Below, piece after piece: positions 1-9,745 of a DNA stretch of 64,000 bases. The stretch is from Leptidea sinapis (Eukaryota; Arthropoda; Insecta; Lepidoptera; Pieridae): contig NC_066287.1 of NCBI RefSeq assembly GCF_905404315.1, positions 11,842,001-11,906,000 of the forward strand. The letters are read 5' to 3'. The notes under the pieces are model-generated. The model was given only the letters and a program-made list of their open reading frames with translations. It had not been told where the DNA came from and made no database searches. Numbering within the stretch: the first letter of the stretch is position 1; the number at the start of each line of letters is the position of its first letter. A program made the position numbers and the translations under genes.

Positions 1-228
1 GCATCATTTTACATATTATATTGTAATTGAAATGATTTGTAAATCGATGTAAATGTAAATCTTGATATAAAAGAGTGGCAATGAGTTTCTTGCTACTTCT
101 ACTTTACGAAGTAGCGGTAGATTCCCTTTACGAAGTAGAGGTAGATTCCATAAGATTTTTTTTTGGCATTCATAAGTGTCATTTTCGTGACCTACGTGAA
201 TAGACTGATTTTGATTTGATTTGAACTT
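1..228 (+). mobile_element. LINE 3'-terminal fragment with TTTGA tail
   Basis: Non-coding 3' end of a non-LTR retrotransposon. It ends in a short TTTGA tandem tail (about 208-226), the kind of simple-repeat tail many LINEs carry. The same sequence recurs in reverse orientation at 45403-45640 and 54358-54620. A stretch reading CTTTACGAAGTAG is duplicated in tandem at about 102 and 128. The element is cut by the window start, so its full length is unknown. Confidence 0.6.
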
Positions 229-244
229 GATAGGGATTTGATAA

Positions 245-920
245 GTAATTTGTTTAACATTTAGTGCACCCTAAGAGTTTTGGGATTGTTGATTTGCCTC
301 TCAAGAACCCATGTTGACACGGACTTAAGATTTGTTTAATCGAATAATAGAGTTTATTCCAAACATTTTTCTGAAACTTTGCGAAGATACACAGTTAAGA
401 AATTGGCCTGTAATCATCTACACAGTTTTTATGCCCTTTTTATGAATAGGAGTTATATAAGAAGTTTTCCAGAGATTTCGAACTAGTCCTTCAGATGGAG
501 ATATTAAAAATGACCGTTTTTGGGGTCGCGATACTACAAACACATCTGACTTTAAAGTACGGAAGCCTTTATCAGGCTGAGCTGACTTGTTCAGGTCCAG
601 TGCCTTGAGTAATCTTACCACGTACGCTAAAAGCAATTTAATGGATCCCTTTCCCGTTTTCATGTTCAAATCATCGAGGCTAGCCGAATCGATAAAAGCG
701 CCATTGAATTGACTGTTTTGAAAGGTTGAGTTGAAATATTCACTAAACATTTCACAAATTTCTTCTCCCTGGTCTCAAGTGCGTTATCCGTATTTCAATA
801 CAGAACGGTAACTTTGCTTTTATGTTTTAACGTATCCAGAAGGTTCTCGGACTTTTAGCTATACCAATTTAAATTGTAGTCATATTTTCGACAAACATTT
901 GGTTTCCAAGTTACTTTTAC
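245..920 (-). pseudogene. LINE ORF2 reverse transcriptase remnant
   Basis: Broken reverse transcriptase of a jockey/CR1-like LINE. Reading the minus strand, the pieces come in the expected order: FSEYFNSTFQ (near 735), LKALDLNKSAQPD (near 595), WKTSYITPIHKKG (near 445), DYRPIS (near 405) and QHGFLRGKST (near 295). These are the pre-RT and early palm blocks. A stop and frameshift separate ITPIHKKG from DYRPIS near 415, and the catalytic YADD region is missing. It is dead; the 110-codon open frame at 418-750 is only its best-preserved part. LINE identity is firm, clade is inference. Confidence 0.8.
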
Positions 921-1189
921 GTTAAAATTACGCGTGAGTTCATTAGCAACCAAGTATGTTCGTACTTCTATTGTGCTAGACAATCAGATTCAAATCGATT
1001 TCAGCTTTCAAAATAGCGTCCATTTAAACAAGAAATATATCGGCTGCGTAGTACCTAATGATATTGATCCAATGCGTGTGGAAGTCGTGGAAATTTACTT
1101 TTTATTGAATTGAAATTAGGATTGGGTTTCTAGAGTCAGACCTCTGATCATGAATGTACGACTAGGTGAACCTTTTCTGAAATTTAGCT

Positions 1190-1440
1190 AGTGGGAGGCT
1201 CCTTTGCACAGGATGCCGGTTAGATTTTGGGTACCACAACGGTGCCTATTTCTGCCGTAAAGTAGTAATATGTAAGCATGATTGTGTTTCGGTCCGAAGG
1301 GCGCCGTAGCTAGTGAAATTAATGAGCAAATGAGACTTAACATCTTATGTCTCAAGGTGACGAGCGCAATTGTAGTGCTGCTCAGAATTTTTGGGTTTTT
1401 CAAGAATCTTTTCAAGGAACTTTGACCGCGACTTTTCGCG
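1190..1440 (+). mobile_element. SINE-like repeat family A, truncated copy
   Basis: Starts AGTGGGAGGCTCC and matches family A, which occurs at least eight more times here (9465, 18833, 20343, 32071, 39169, 60285, 60613, 62239). Intact sense copies end in GTCTCGTCCCTT followed by an A-rich run, the mark of a poly(A)-tailed retroposon. This copy breaks off after the TTTTTCAAGAATC segment and lacks the 3' end. No RNA polymerase III box was identified with confidence. Confidence 0.65.
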
Positions 1441-2155
1441 GTTAAATGATCATTATATAAATACAAAATAATATACAAAACTTTGTACTAAAGCTTACTT
1501 TGTACAATTTACAAGGTAAAATAAAATAAAAACGTTAATGAATTTCTCAAATATATTAGCATAGTAATATTGGTTATTGGGAATTTCCTTGTAAATTTAA
1601 TATTGCGAAAGCCAATATGTTAAAGTATGTCTACATGTTAAGCTTCTCATAAAAATGTCATCCAATTTCGCTGAACTGTATTCTATATTAAATTCTTAAA
1701 GATATTTTACATAGCTATAAGTCTATAAATGTTAGTAAAATTGAAGTCTGTTTGTCGTGTTTAAATATCATTGTTATATTAATTATGTGTATACAAGGCT
1801 CATCTCCGAAACAGCTGGACAAATAGATGATAAAAAATAATATCCTATCACAATATATAAACTCTTTGATGAAAATATGTTTTTCAAATATTGATTTCTT
1901 TTACAGCTTGTAATAAAATGGAAAAATACAAGCTTTTCGAATATCGTTTTCTATTGAGCACTTGTATTAGAATAATATGTTTTTGTAATACCGATTACAA
2001 TCACAACTTGTAATTGAAAAATATAAGTTTTTTCGTATATCTATTTCTATTGAATCCTTATAATAGATAATATAAGTTTTTCTAATATCGATCTCTATCC
2101 CCTTACTACTTCTACCCCTTTTTCTTAGGTACTAGATTACTACTGAGGTACTAAT
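1441..2155. other. A+T-rich stretch with degenerate tandem repeat
   Basis: No gene is visible. From about 1880 to 2095 a loosely repeated motif of the form ATAAGTTTTTCGAATATCG recurs three or four times at uneven spacing, so it is a very degenerate tandem repeat at best. The rest is A+T-rich and unexplained. Confidence 0.35.
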
Positions 2156-2216
2156 TAGGTATTAGAAATGACATCAAAAAGAATGTTAAAGGAATCAATT
2201 TTTAGAAAATAAATGC
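2156..2216 (+). mobile_element. LINE family L1, extreme 3' remnant
   Basis: About 60 bp matching the last part of family L1 (GAAATGACATCAAAAAGAAT and AATAAATGCC), seen in longer copies at 19622-20116 and 40572-40965. Only the end survives, as expected for severe 5' truncation during target-primed reverse transcription. Confidence 0.6.
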
Positions 2217-2407
2217 CGTAGTACGATGTTAAGGGGTTTTTTTTTGGAAAGTGGAAAAAACCAGGGAATTATTTATCTATTTATGTAGAGGAAACAAAGT
2301 GGCGAGTGTGGCTACAATTGCATAGCCTTCTCTTTGGGAGATACGTGTGATTGATTGTGGCTGATGGTGGTATTGGGTGTCGATAAAGTTCGTTAAATCA
2401 CGATCGT

Positions 2408-2503
2408 CTAATTTCATATTTAAATAATAGAATTCAGAAAGTCGATGTGACTCGCAGGAGATCTTTTGGGACTCATCTTAGTAAGGGGGCACCACAAGGG
2501 TCC
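2408..2503 (+). pseudogene. LINE reverse transcriptase fragment (GAPQGS block)
   Basis: Thirty-two codons read openly as a piece of LINE reverse transcriptase: LISYLNNRIQKVDV then a block ending SKGAPQGS, the counterpart of the conserved GVPQGS motif just before the catalytic palm region. A similar block with better preservation (QRESILGMFLFLIY) is at 18290-18395. The motif stops abruptly at 2503, where the frame runs on into an RTE-type tail. Confidence 0.75.
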
Positions 2504-2680
2504 TACGCCTTAAAGCTTAAATGGCAACGGGCTGGACACGTCCCTCGCTTGACTGAAAATTAATATGTGGACACAGACAGCAAAAACATGGAAGGGACCA
2601 GACGGTGGATTGATGATCTTATTCGGATTGCTTGATTAGATTATATAGATTACGCTCGAGCCAAAAAAGAAAAAAGAGGC
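2504..2680 (+). pseudogene. RTE-type LINE C-terminal fragment
   Basis: Reads LKLKWQRAGHVPRLTEN and, after a stop, RRWIDDLIRIA. This follows the RTE C-terminal pattern KLKW-x-W-x-GH ... RWxDDxxxIAG, also seen at 27603, 54640 and 14880. It joins the preceding reverse transcriptase block without a frame break, though the two pieces come from different LINE types. Degraded by stops. Confidence 0.65.
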
Positions 2681-4511
2681 CGTCACACTAAAACCTAGAC
2701 AATAAAAAATGAAACTTCTAACATTGCTAACTTGTACAGTATAAGATTTAAATATATATGGTAAATTTATAGATATGAGATATTAAACGACTAATTATTA
2801 TTATTTCATAGGCTGGTTAACACTAGTAATGAATTGTGAAATACATACGATTTCTTTATTCGATGGAAGAGTAAGAATGAAATAAGGCCTTAAAGTATGA
2901 TTTACGTAGTAGTCTTCATAGGTAAGTTAATATTATGTTGATTCTCAAAATAGTTTTAATTAAATAATAGCTTCAAATTTCAAATCTTAGCATCTTCGTA
3001 ATGACTTATAAAATAGCCTTATTATGTGTATTTGAAAGATCACTTCTTTCAGCGCAGATTGGTAAGATAACGCCTAAAAGACTCATCAAAGTTTCCCGAA
3101 AGCAAAAATTTTTTCGGTCATTAGTTCGCTCCAGAGGGATGAAAGAACAATTCCACCAAATTATTATTAGATTACGATTAGTACTAGACCCAGCATACTG
3201 GAAAAGGCTTTGTGGGAAAGCGTTGAATGATTCAACTCAGCTATTTCCCCGTTTGCTGTTGACGCGACAGAACAATAAATTAACGACAATTGCACTAATC
3301 GTGCACGTAATAGCTTCAGTTCTATGAGGTATTGTCTCGCTCGGATACAAATACTATCAATAATAGTGAAGGATGTTCGTGGCATTTAGGTAAAAAAGCT
3401 AACTTATTTTAACCTCAGAATTATATTGTAGAAGCTATTTAAGTTGAACCAATTTGGGATGAAAGTAAGTAAATTTATTTAGAATGTTAAGATATCATCA
3501 TATCAATAAACGTACTAAATAACACGTAACTAATAAACTAATGTGGTAACCTAGATGACAAAGTGCCATAAACTGTAATTTTCACATTTGCCGCGTTGGC
3601 TGTATGGGTGTACCATTGCCATTCTTTGAAGTAAAACTAAAACCACTCACCAGAGATAAGTATATATACTGCCGAATGCACGGAATACACGAGCCAAAAT
3701 CTCCAAAAAAAAGTATATAGACAATACATTTCCCGCCTATTTTAGGGGCAACTCGAAAACTTGTGGTTTTTGTTTTTTTAATTTTTGTTTTATTTAAAAT
3801 TACCAAGTCGTAGAAAATAAAAAAAACTATTTCAAAAGACGCTCGTGGCTTTATGCATTGCGATGTTTACCTGCAGCTCAATTCGCAACCCACAACACTC
3901 ACGTTTTCTATCACTGTTTCCCTATTTATTATTGCCCAACTCGTTTTTACTTTAATATTTAAAGAAATATTCTTGTTGCGAATATGACCTATTCAGCACC
4001 AGATTTGCGATATTTACTATCCAAGCGTGGTTATGTTATTATGGGTTCATATTTATGAAGGTATTGTTATGGTGTCGAACCACTTTACGCGTGCGAATTT
4101 TCAAGTAAATCAGACTTATTGAATTTGTTCATAATAAAATGGGAAAATTCCGTGACATAGAATATACATTTAGATCAAATTTATATAAGGTGATTAAAAA
4201 AGGAACAGCTTTTGTAGGGAGCCATGTTTATTTAATGGAATTATTTCATTTTTTTTAAACTTGTTCAAATTTACGACACTGAAGAAAGTAAACATCAAAT
4301 CTAAGGTCAATGTAGTACAAAAATATTTTTACATTACAATATAATATTATGATACCTTATTTTCAGAGAGTGCCGGTAACAAGCTGAAAATGTTTTTCTT
4401 ATGTTGTTTCCTTATTGAGTACGTGATGTGTATTCTCCATTCAGTGAACGACACAAATCAATGATATTGTACATAACAACGAAGCCGCGCGGAACAATGA
4501 AATGAGTAATG
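2681..4511. other. No recognisable feature
   Basis: A+T-rich sequence. Open frames of 70-110 codons occur (3001-3327 plus, 3167-3385 minus, 3582-3806 minus) but none resembles a known domain, and they overlap one another on opposite strands. I see no repeat shared with the rest of the window. Confidence 0.5.
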
Positions 4512-4788
4512 CTTAGATTAAGGATTGGTCTCCACTGCGCTCCAACTAGAAACCGCAGACGTAGTCGCAAAGTGCGGTAACTAATACAATACAGGTGGGC
4601 GTACTCGAGCCAGTCTCGGACAATGTGTGACGCGACACGATGTACCGCAATTTCTGTTTTACTACGCCGGGTTGCGTAGTAAAACTTTATAAAAATAATA
4701 CTACAAGAAATGAGAAAGATACTGGTATCACATTTCATCAGAAAGTATTTTGTATTTTAATAATTTCAATGTAAAATAACACGAAGCG
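4512..4788 (+). mobile_element. P-element-like fragment with THAP-type codons
   Basis: Left end matches the 44-bp terminal repeat of the complete element at 22704-23141 (CTTAGATTAAGGATTGGTCT onwards), then follows that element's interior in reverse. Codons 4667-4741 read PGCVVKLY ... DTGITFHQ, like the start of a THAP zinc finger (Cys-x-Cys near the N-terminus, then G-I-T/S-F-H). THAP domains open the transposases of P-superfamily elements. The copy is cut at 4788, next to a LINE fragment. Too short to encode a transposase. Confidence 0.55.
4667..4741 (+). pseudogene. THAP-domain N-terminus remnant
   Basis: Twenty-five codons with the first cysteine of a C2CH THAP finger (PGC) and the GITFH motif; the expected second cysteine is Tyr here. 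The sister copy at 22909-22986 has the reverse: Ser at the first position and Cys at the second. Together they suggest the ancestor had both. The frame then runs to a stop with no further THAP residues. Confidence 0.5.
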
Positions 4789-4800
4789 TCTAGTCGTTCC

Positions 4801-5020
4801 CTCATGACTGAGGATCGTGGTCATCAACAAGTGGTCAACACTTGGAGTGAACTATTTGTTTCCATCGGCTTCTCTCCATCGCGGCCCTGACGATGGAGCT
4901 AAACCTCGAGGACCTGTAGTCTTTTATTTGGTCGGTGCATCTGGTAGGAGGTAGGTAACTACGACCAATTTCTCCAGGCTCTCATTACCCCTTCGCATTA
5001 TGTAGCCAAAATACGAAAGT
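4801..5020 (-). pseudogene. LINE C-terminal fragment (endonuclease-RT type)
   Basis: On the minus strand the translation contains YFGYIMRRGNESLEKLVV, then PRG and, near the end, a GHDPQS-like terminus. This is the usual C-terminal tail of lepidopteran endonuclease-reverse transcriptase LINEs (FGH-x-MRR ... LEKLVV ... RGR-PTRW). Frameshifts and stops interrupt it. It abuts the truncated P-like copy. Confidence 0.6.
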
Positions 5021-5850
5021 ATTTAGCCAATAAATACTACAATATAAAGAGGCTGTAATAAAAAAAAGTTTATACTTCTTAGGTAGTGTTGTTCCTTAAT
5101 CTATGAAGTTAGAGTTGACGCGATCAAAGCGATCGATATTGAAATTGGTTTAATGACATGTCAGTGTTAGCGTGTCGTGCGACTACTAATCTACAATTGA
5201 TAGGAATCTGCAAATTTAGCTTTAGGAAGAAGTTTTCCGAGGTCAGGGCGTGCAATTATTTTAAATTATGTAATGTTTTAATGACTCAGGAGTTCAAGTA
5301 TTGAATTAATTCATTGTGCCTGGCGTAGCTGTACTAATAAAAATTCAAAGGGAATTATAATCGAAAATATAAATATTAGGGTACCTTTATTCAAAGTTCG
5401 ACTTTATTTTATTTATATAGAATGCAATATAGTGAGATATAATGTATTTTTTGAAACATCAAGCTCTTAGGAAAAATGCCCGAAAATCTTTCCTAAACTT
5501 TCCGCCGTATAAGCTAATTGTAATCTTGTTGAAAGTTAACGTCCTTTGGATACATTTTTCAGGGGCTTTTGAGGTGAAAACTTTATATTAACTATCTTTT
5601 TCGAAGAAATGTTATTAAAGTCAATATGAAATTTTAGTATATTTGTTATCGATAAAACAAAATAATAAAATATTTAAGAGCCCAGGTCATTGTTTATAAG
5701 ATTTTAGTGCATTAAGTGTACTTTATGTTTGTTTATGTGACTGTATGTGTTCTGAAATTTAAATAAAAAATATAAAAATATACCTAATACTTATTAAAAA
5801 AGTATAAAATAGTGGTATACGAAAATATCCAAATAAAATTTGAAATCGTA
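5021..5850. other. No recognisable feature
   Basis: A+T-rich. A LINE-like 3' end is possible near 5760-5790 (AAATTTAAATAAAAAATATA), but nothing upstream supports it. Confidence 0.45.
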
Positions 5851-5951
5851 ATTTTATGAACGATGCGGGACTAGAACCCACGACCTCTCGCGTTCCGTGC
5901 GAGTGCTCTTCCAACTGAGCTAACCGTTCGAGTGACGTATCGTCATAAAAT
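5851..5951 (-). mobile_element. tRNA-like repeat (SINE head), copy 1
   Basis: Minus strand folds into a tRNA cloverleaf: acceptor GAACGGT/ATCGTTC, D arm GCTC-AGTTGGAA-GAGC, anticodon stem CTCGC/GCGAG, T arm GTGGG-TTCTAGT-CCCGC. The A box (TTAGCTCAGTTGG) and B box (GGTTCTAGTCC) are present. The anticodon loop ACGGAAC lacks U33, so a working tRNA is unlikely. Outside the cloverleaf, ATTTTATGAACGATGCG at the left and its near-complement at the right (5935-5951) form an alternative long stem. Copies 2 and 3 are at 7907 and 41802. Confidence 0.7.
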
Positions 5952-6085
5952 CTTGTATGTCTTGTTCAACTCTCAGATTGTGGCTTCATCTACTTTACAA
6001 TTAACGATAACCTGCTCAACCCCAGTATTTGCATTAATATGCATTTCCTAATGGAAATTGACTTGAGATGTCGCTCTGACAAATC

Positions 6086-6208
6086 TAAACAATTTGTTAT
6101 GTTTTTAAAGTGATAACCCTTACTTCTGTGATTAATGTTTTCAAATTTTATTTGTATATTAATCCTAGATGTGAGGGTTATTACTTTAAAAACATAACAA
6201 ATTGTTTA
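6086..6208. mobile_element. TA-flanked miniature inverted-repeat element
   Basis: The arms at 6088-6120 and 6174-6206 are complementary except for one base, and begin AACAATTTGTTATG. Each end is bordered by TA, the target duplication of Tc1/mariner-type transposons. The centre is A+T-rich and has no coding capacity. Non-autonomous; the helper is not in the window. Confidence 0.65.
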
Positions 6209-6287
6209 TACTTACTAAAATATATTAAGAATGTGTTTAAGAATTATATAATACTCGTATGGCATAATAATAGAATTACATTTCAAT

Positions 6288-6475
6288 CTTAGATCATTAA
6301 TAAGATCGAATATGACAGCTGTGAAAACCTCGAAAAAAATTGAGTTTAGACTAACCTCTATTTTGAGTAATGCACACAAACACAAAGTGTCATGCAAATC
6401 GCGTGTGTAACACGTAGCTTGTCACGCACACTAAAGTATCGAATCTGGCCTGTTTTTATCGGTTTTCTATATAAA
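6288..6475 (-). mobile_element. Miniature element family M, copy 1
   Basis: Shares with 19590-20265, 55604-55735 and 59141-59319 a common core (GACAGCTGTGAAAAC, CACACAAACACAAAGTG, CTTGTCACGCACACTAAAG, GGCCTGTTTTTATCGGTT). The best copy, at 59141, has 19-bp terminal inverted repeats; here the ends are eroded. Non-coding. Confidence 0.55.
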
Positions 6476-7480
6476 TTATCTCACATTTCAATGGTAAAAG
6501 AAGGTACTAAAATGATAGTGGGGATGGATACTTATGATAAACAAATATATATGGCGATCATTTTTCACTTGAGCAATGAATTTTGATGTCCAAAACGATT
6601 CCTTTAAAAATTTCTTGTGACTATCGACGGTGATCTAACTTTTGTTTTCAAGCCACAAAATGAAACTGAATAGAAATAAATTCAAACTATCAAGAGCGTC
6701 GTTGAACTACGCCTGTAGTTAGCGACTAAAGTTTACGGAAGCTCAATCTACTAGAAAACCATTTATTCCGAGCTGGATATAAGTGGTTAATTAATTATCC
6801 CTGTTCTAAATACGATCATCTCTCCAGTCCGCCATCTGTCTGGCTCACTGCAACAGTTGGAGCTCAATGAATCGGTTACGGTGCTGATATCAACAATGGA
6901 TTGTGCTTCCGGTGTTCTGGGTATTACACAAATCCACTTAAAGTTTTTGAATATCATTATTAATAATGAAGAACGACTGGCAAATTGTTCTCGAAAGGTT
7001 TTCACTTAATGAATCGTCGGGACGGGCATTTGATTCAATATGAAGTAGGTAGTAAACTTATATAATATACATATTACTATTCACAATCTATTGAATACAT
7101 AGATTGAATACAAAATCAGACTTCGACACGATAATAATAACTTGTAGAGAAAAATCTGGCGCAGTTTTAATATTATTATAAAAGAATGAGTGTTTGAAGG
7201 AATTGTTATAATAAGTATCTCTTGCACGACACGTACATCACCAAGGTATACATAAACGGCAGGATTAAATTATTACATGTTAACCTCTTAAGACATTAAA
7301 AACTAATAGTATAGTAAAATAATAATGCTTAAAATGACAAAATATCGTTTGAAAGGACTAGGTATCAGTAAGTATATGCAATAACTTCTTCGGAATGAGC
7401 CTTCGTGTTGATATGACAACTGAATTTAAGATTTGGGGATAAAAATAGACTTAAATCCTAGGATTTACTGTTCCCCCTGT
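6476..7480. other. No recognisable feature
   Basis: A+T-rich; the small open frame at 6787-7005 (minus) does not resemble any domain I know. Confidence 0.45.
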
Positions 7481-7484
7481 TTGC

Positions 7485-7860
7485 GGTAACAGGCCTGCCC
7501 TCAACTCCCTATACGCTCGTTTGTCCTCCTTTTCCGTAAAAAAATGAGATGTAGAAGTCGAGGCACTTAACTAAGGAACGTGTACACATACTGTGAACAG
7601 ATGTAGGTATAGAAACAGGCAATTAAATTGAAAATCTGAAAGAATACGGGAGCACATTTTCACAGATCAGTGACTCTGCTGCTTCAGAAATGACGGTATG
7701 GAGCTGATGATGTATTTTTGGGTAAAACATTGTTGTTGCATGTACACAATACTTGTGTCGGCAACACTCCTGCCATCTCTCTGGAGTTGCGGGTAAATGT
7801 GAGCGACGTGGGTCACTTAATATTAGGTGATCCCTATACGATCGTTCTTCCAAATAATAA
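7485..7860 (+). mobile_element. LINE family L3 tail fragments
   Basis: Two scraps of the family L3 end: 7495-7545 (ATACGCTCGTTTGTCCTCCT then an A-run) and 7740-7860 (CAACACTCCTGCCATCTCTC, GTGATCCCTATACGATCG). Better copies at 21590-21870 and 38795-39075 show these as the C-terminal and 3'-untranslated part of a LINE. The minus-strand open frame here is a shadow of it. Confidence 0.5.
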
Positions 7861-7906
7861 TCTGACGAAACAATTACATATCATATTAAATAAAATATGA
7901 ATCAAA

Positions 7907-8007
7907 ATTTATGAACGATACGGGACTCGAACCGGCGACTTCAAATGTTCCGTCCGAGCGCTCTTACCAACGGAGCCAAGCGTTTGAGTTACGCATCGTT
8001 CATAAAT
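7907..8007 (-). mobile_element. tRNA-like repeat (SINE head), copy 2
   Basis: Same family as 5851-5951. On the minus strand the T arm GCCGG-TTCGAGT-CCCGT keeps the canonical TTCGAGT loop. The flanking 16-base arms ATTTATGAACGATACG (7907-7922) and CGCATCGTTCATAAAT (7992-8007) pair along their whole length, including one G-T pair, so a simple hairpin competes with the cloverleaf. Confidence 0.65.
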
Positions 8008-8010
8008 CTT

Positions 8011-8490
8011 GGTATATCTTGTTCAACTCTCAGTTAAACAAGATATATGTCGCTTCATCTGCGCGTTCACATGACACATAATATTTTGTGATTTAAAACG
8101 TGTTAGTTGATATTTCTTGAGCCAACTACAGTAGTTTTTACTGAAGGCTTAGATACTTTTGTCAATGTTTATACTCGATTACACTTCACTAACAAACTAA
8201 AATTTTTCTGTTATTTCGTTTGTACCTACAGTTTCGTGACAGAATTCTCAATCTTTGTTAACTTCAAGCCTTTGTATGTAAAAGTGTCCAAAACCAATTT
8301 TGGAGTCAATAGCTTACTGCAGGGGATTATATTATGCAGGGCATAATATTATGCTTAACCAAAAAACAAAAACATACATAGTTCAAAGCTATGTAAGTAA
8401 ATGCAAAAAAGCTATTTTACAATGATAAAAAACGCACGTTGACATCTAATTCTTAACGATAAACGCGGCTTTTTTAGGCCATGAAATATA
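8011..8490. other. No recognisable feature
   Basis: A+T-rich; a perfect GCATAATATTATGC palindrome sits at about 8341. Nothing else stands out. Confidence 0.4.
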
Positions 8491-8797
8491 GATTTTGTTA
8501 AAGACTCAATAATGAATGAATCAAAAGAATTGTTAAAAGACGTTTGTGTGGTATAGGTTACTATAACATAAATGACTTTCTTATAATACCACAGTTTAGG
8601 GATGGAGCGACCGCCGTCCAAGTTTAATTGTACAATATTACTTTGTAAATATATTTATTGATGGAAGAAAAAGCCCGCTGATTTTTTTGCGCCCATTCTT
8701 CTGTCTGAGGCATTCTGTTTGGAATAGGTGGTAGTTTTTGACTTTAATAAGTGATGTCACATCCTATTTTAAATAAAAATATTTGAATTTGAATGTA
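8490..8797 (+). mobile_element. LINE family L2, C-terminus and 3' UTR
   Basis: Translation around 8525-8600 reads RIVKRRLCGIGYYNINDFL, the C-terminal tail of a jockey/CR1-like reverse transcriptase (pattern K-x-x-L-x-x-K-x-Y-Y-x-x-x-x-F-L). It is followed by a conserved 3' UTR (GCCCGCTGA, GGTAGTTTTTGACT, CATCCTATTTTAAATAAA) and a TTTGAA repeat tail at 8783-8797. Other copies: 34795-35784, 39345-39625, 21110-21180, and reverse at 40160 and 62312. Confidence 0.7.
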
Positions 8798-9295
8798 TGT
8801 ACTTATATTAGTGGTTGTGGATGTATAACTGACAGATATAAGTAGAGGTGCAGAAAAACAAACGCTCCATTGAACGTGAATATTAAATGTACTGTCGGTT
8901 AATTAGTTGAATGCGTCTGTTATCTCGACCCGTTATCGCTTTCACAATATGAATCTTAACGAGTGATCAGTTTGAATTTAGAGCTTCCGTTGTACCATAA
9001 AGTTTGATGTGTCTTTAAGCAATAAGAATAAAATAGTTTGAAGATAGCAAGCGAACAGAAGATCCGTTTAACGATAGATATTATCGGTTGACTGTACCGC
9101 GATCATAACATTGTTTCACTAGCGTTGTGAGGAGCTCTGTGTGTTTATTGCTTCCGAAATGTAGATATATACTATGATTCGAGAAGTTCTATGTAATATT
9201 AATATTTTTATTATATTTTGACTTTTTTATTAAAGCCTGCGCGCACCATTTGCATGTGCAAATGATCGCTATAGCTTCAGCTATTTGCCACAACT
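8798..9295. other. No recognisable feature
   Basis: A+T-rich; only a short CATTTGCATGTGCAAATG near-palindrome at about 9246 stands out. Confidence 0.4.
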
Positions 9296-9299
9296 TAAT

Positions 9300-9430
9300 T
9301 CGCCGGTCTTAAAACAAGTTTCTTTACCTTTTCAACAGTTTGTTCAAACGGCGGTGTTTCAGACGTCCTGGCCGAGGATTATCTTCCATCAACTCTCTGC
9401 CATTCTTGAATTCTCAGGTCCAATGTTTTA
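9300..9430 (-). pseudogene. Mariner-type transposase scrap
   Basis: Minus strand reads EFKNGRE ... EDNPRPGR, then after a frameshift EQTVEKVKKLVL. This matches the linker between the two helix-turn-helix motifs of mariner transposases (F-K-x-G-R-E ... R-P-G-R-P). Only about 40 codons remain and the DDD catalytic part is absent. Inverted terminal repeats were not found. Confidence 0.6.
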
Positions 9431-9464
9431 TGGTGGCAAAAGAAGGTCCGAATGGAAGAAGGGG

Positions 9465-9745
9465 CCAGTGGCAGTGGGAAGTTAGAGCTAGATTATAGAT
9501 ATCACAACGGCGCCTTCTTCTGCCGTGAAGCAGGAATGTGTAAGCATTACTGTGTTTCGGTCTGAAATTACTGGGCAAATGAGACTTAACAACTTATGTA
9601 TCAGGGTGGCGAGCGCAATCGTAGGACTGCTCAGAATTTTTGGGGTTTTTCAAGAATCCTGAGCGGCACTGCATTGTTATGGGCAGGGCGAATCAATTAC
9701 CATACCATCAGTTGAACGTCCTGCTGGTCTCGTCCCTTAACTTTG
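9465..9745 (+). mobile_element. SINE-like repeat family A
   Basis: Nearly full-length copy from CAGTGGGAAG to GTCTCGTCCCTTAA. It contains the internal stem found in the family: arms reading CTGAGCGGCACTGC and its complement, with a T/A-rich loop. Lies next to the mariner scrap. Confidence 0.65.

Noticed and set aside
3001..3327. 108-codon ORF
   Set aside because: No recognisable motif; overlaps an opposite-strand frame of similar quality; likely chance.
4412..4738. 108-codon minus-strand ORF
   Set aside because: It is antisense to the THAP-like fragment and terminal repeat of the P-like element.
5867..5945. Functional tRNA gene
   Set aside because: The anticodon loop lacks U33, there are diverged copies with the same flanks, and the element extends beyond the cloverleaf; it is a SINE-type repeat.
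9246..9263. POU/octamer regulatory palindrome
   Set aside because: CATTTGCATGTGCAAATG is short and isolated; expected by chance in this much sequence.
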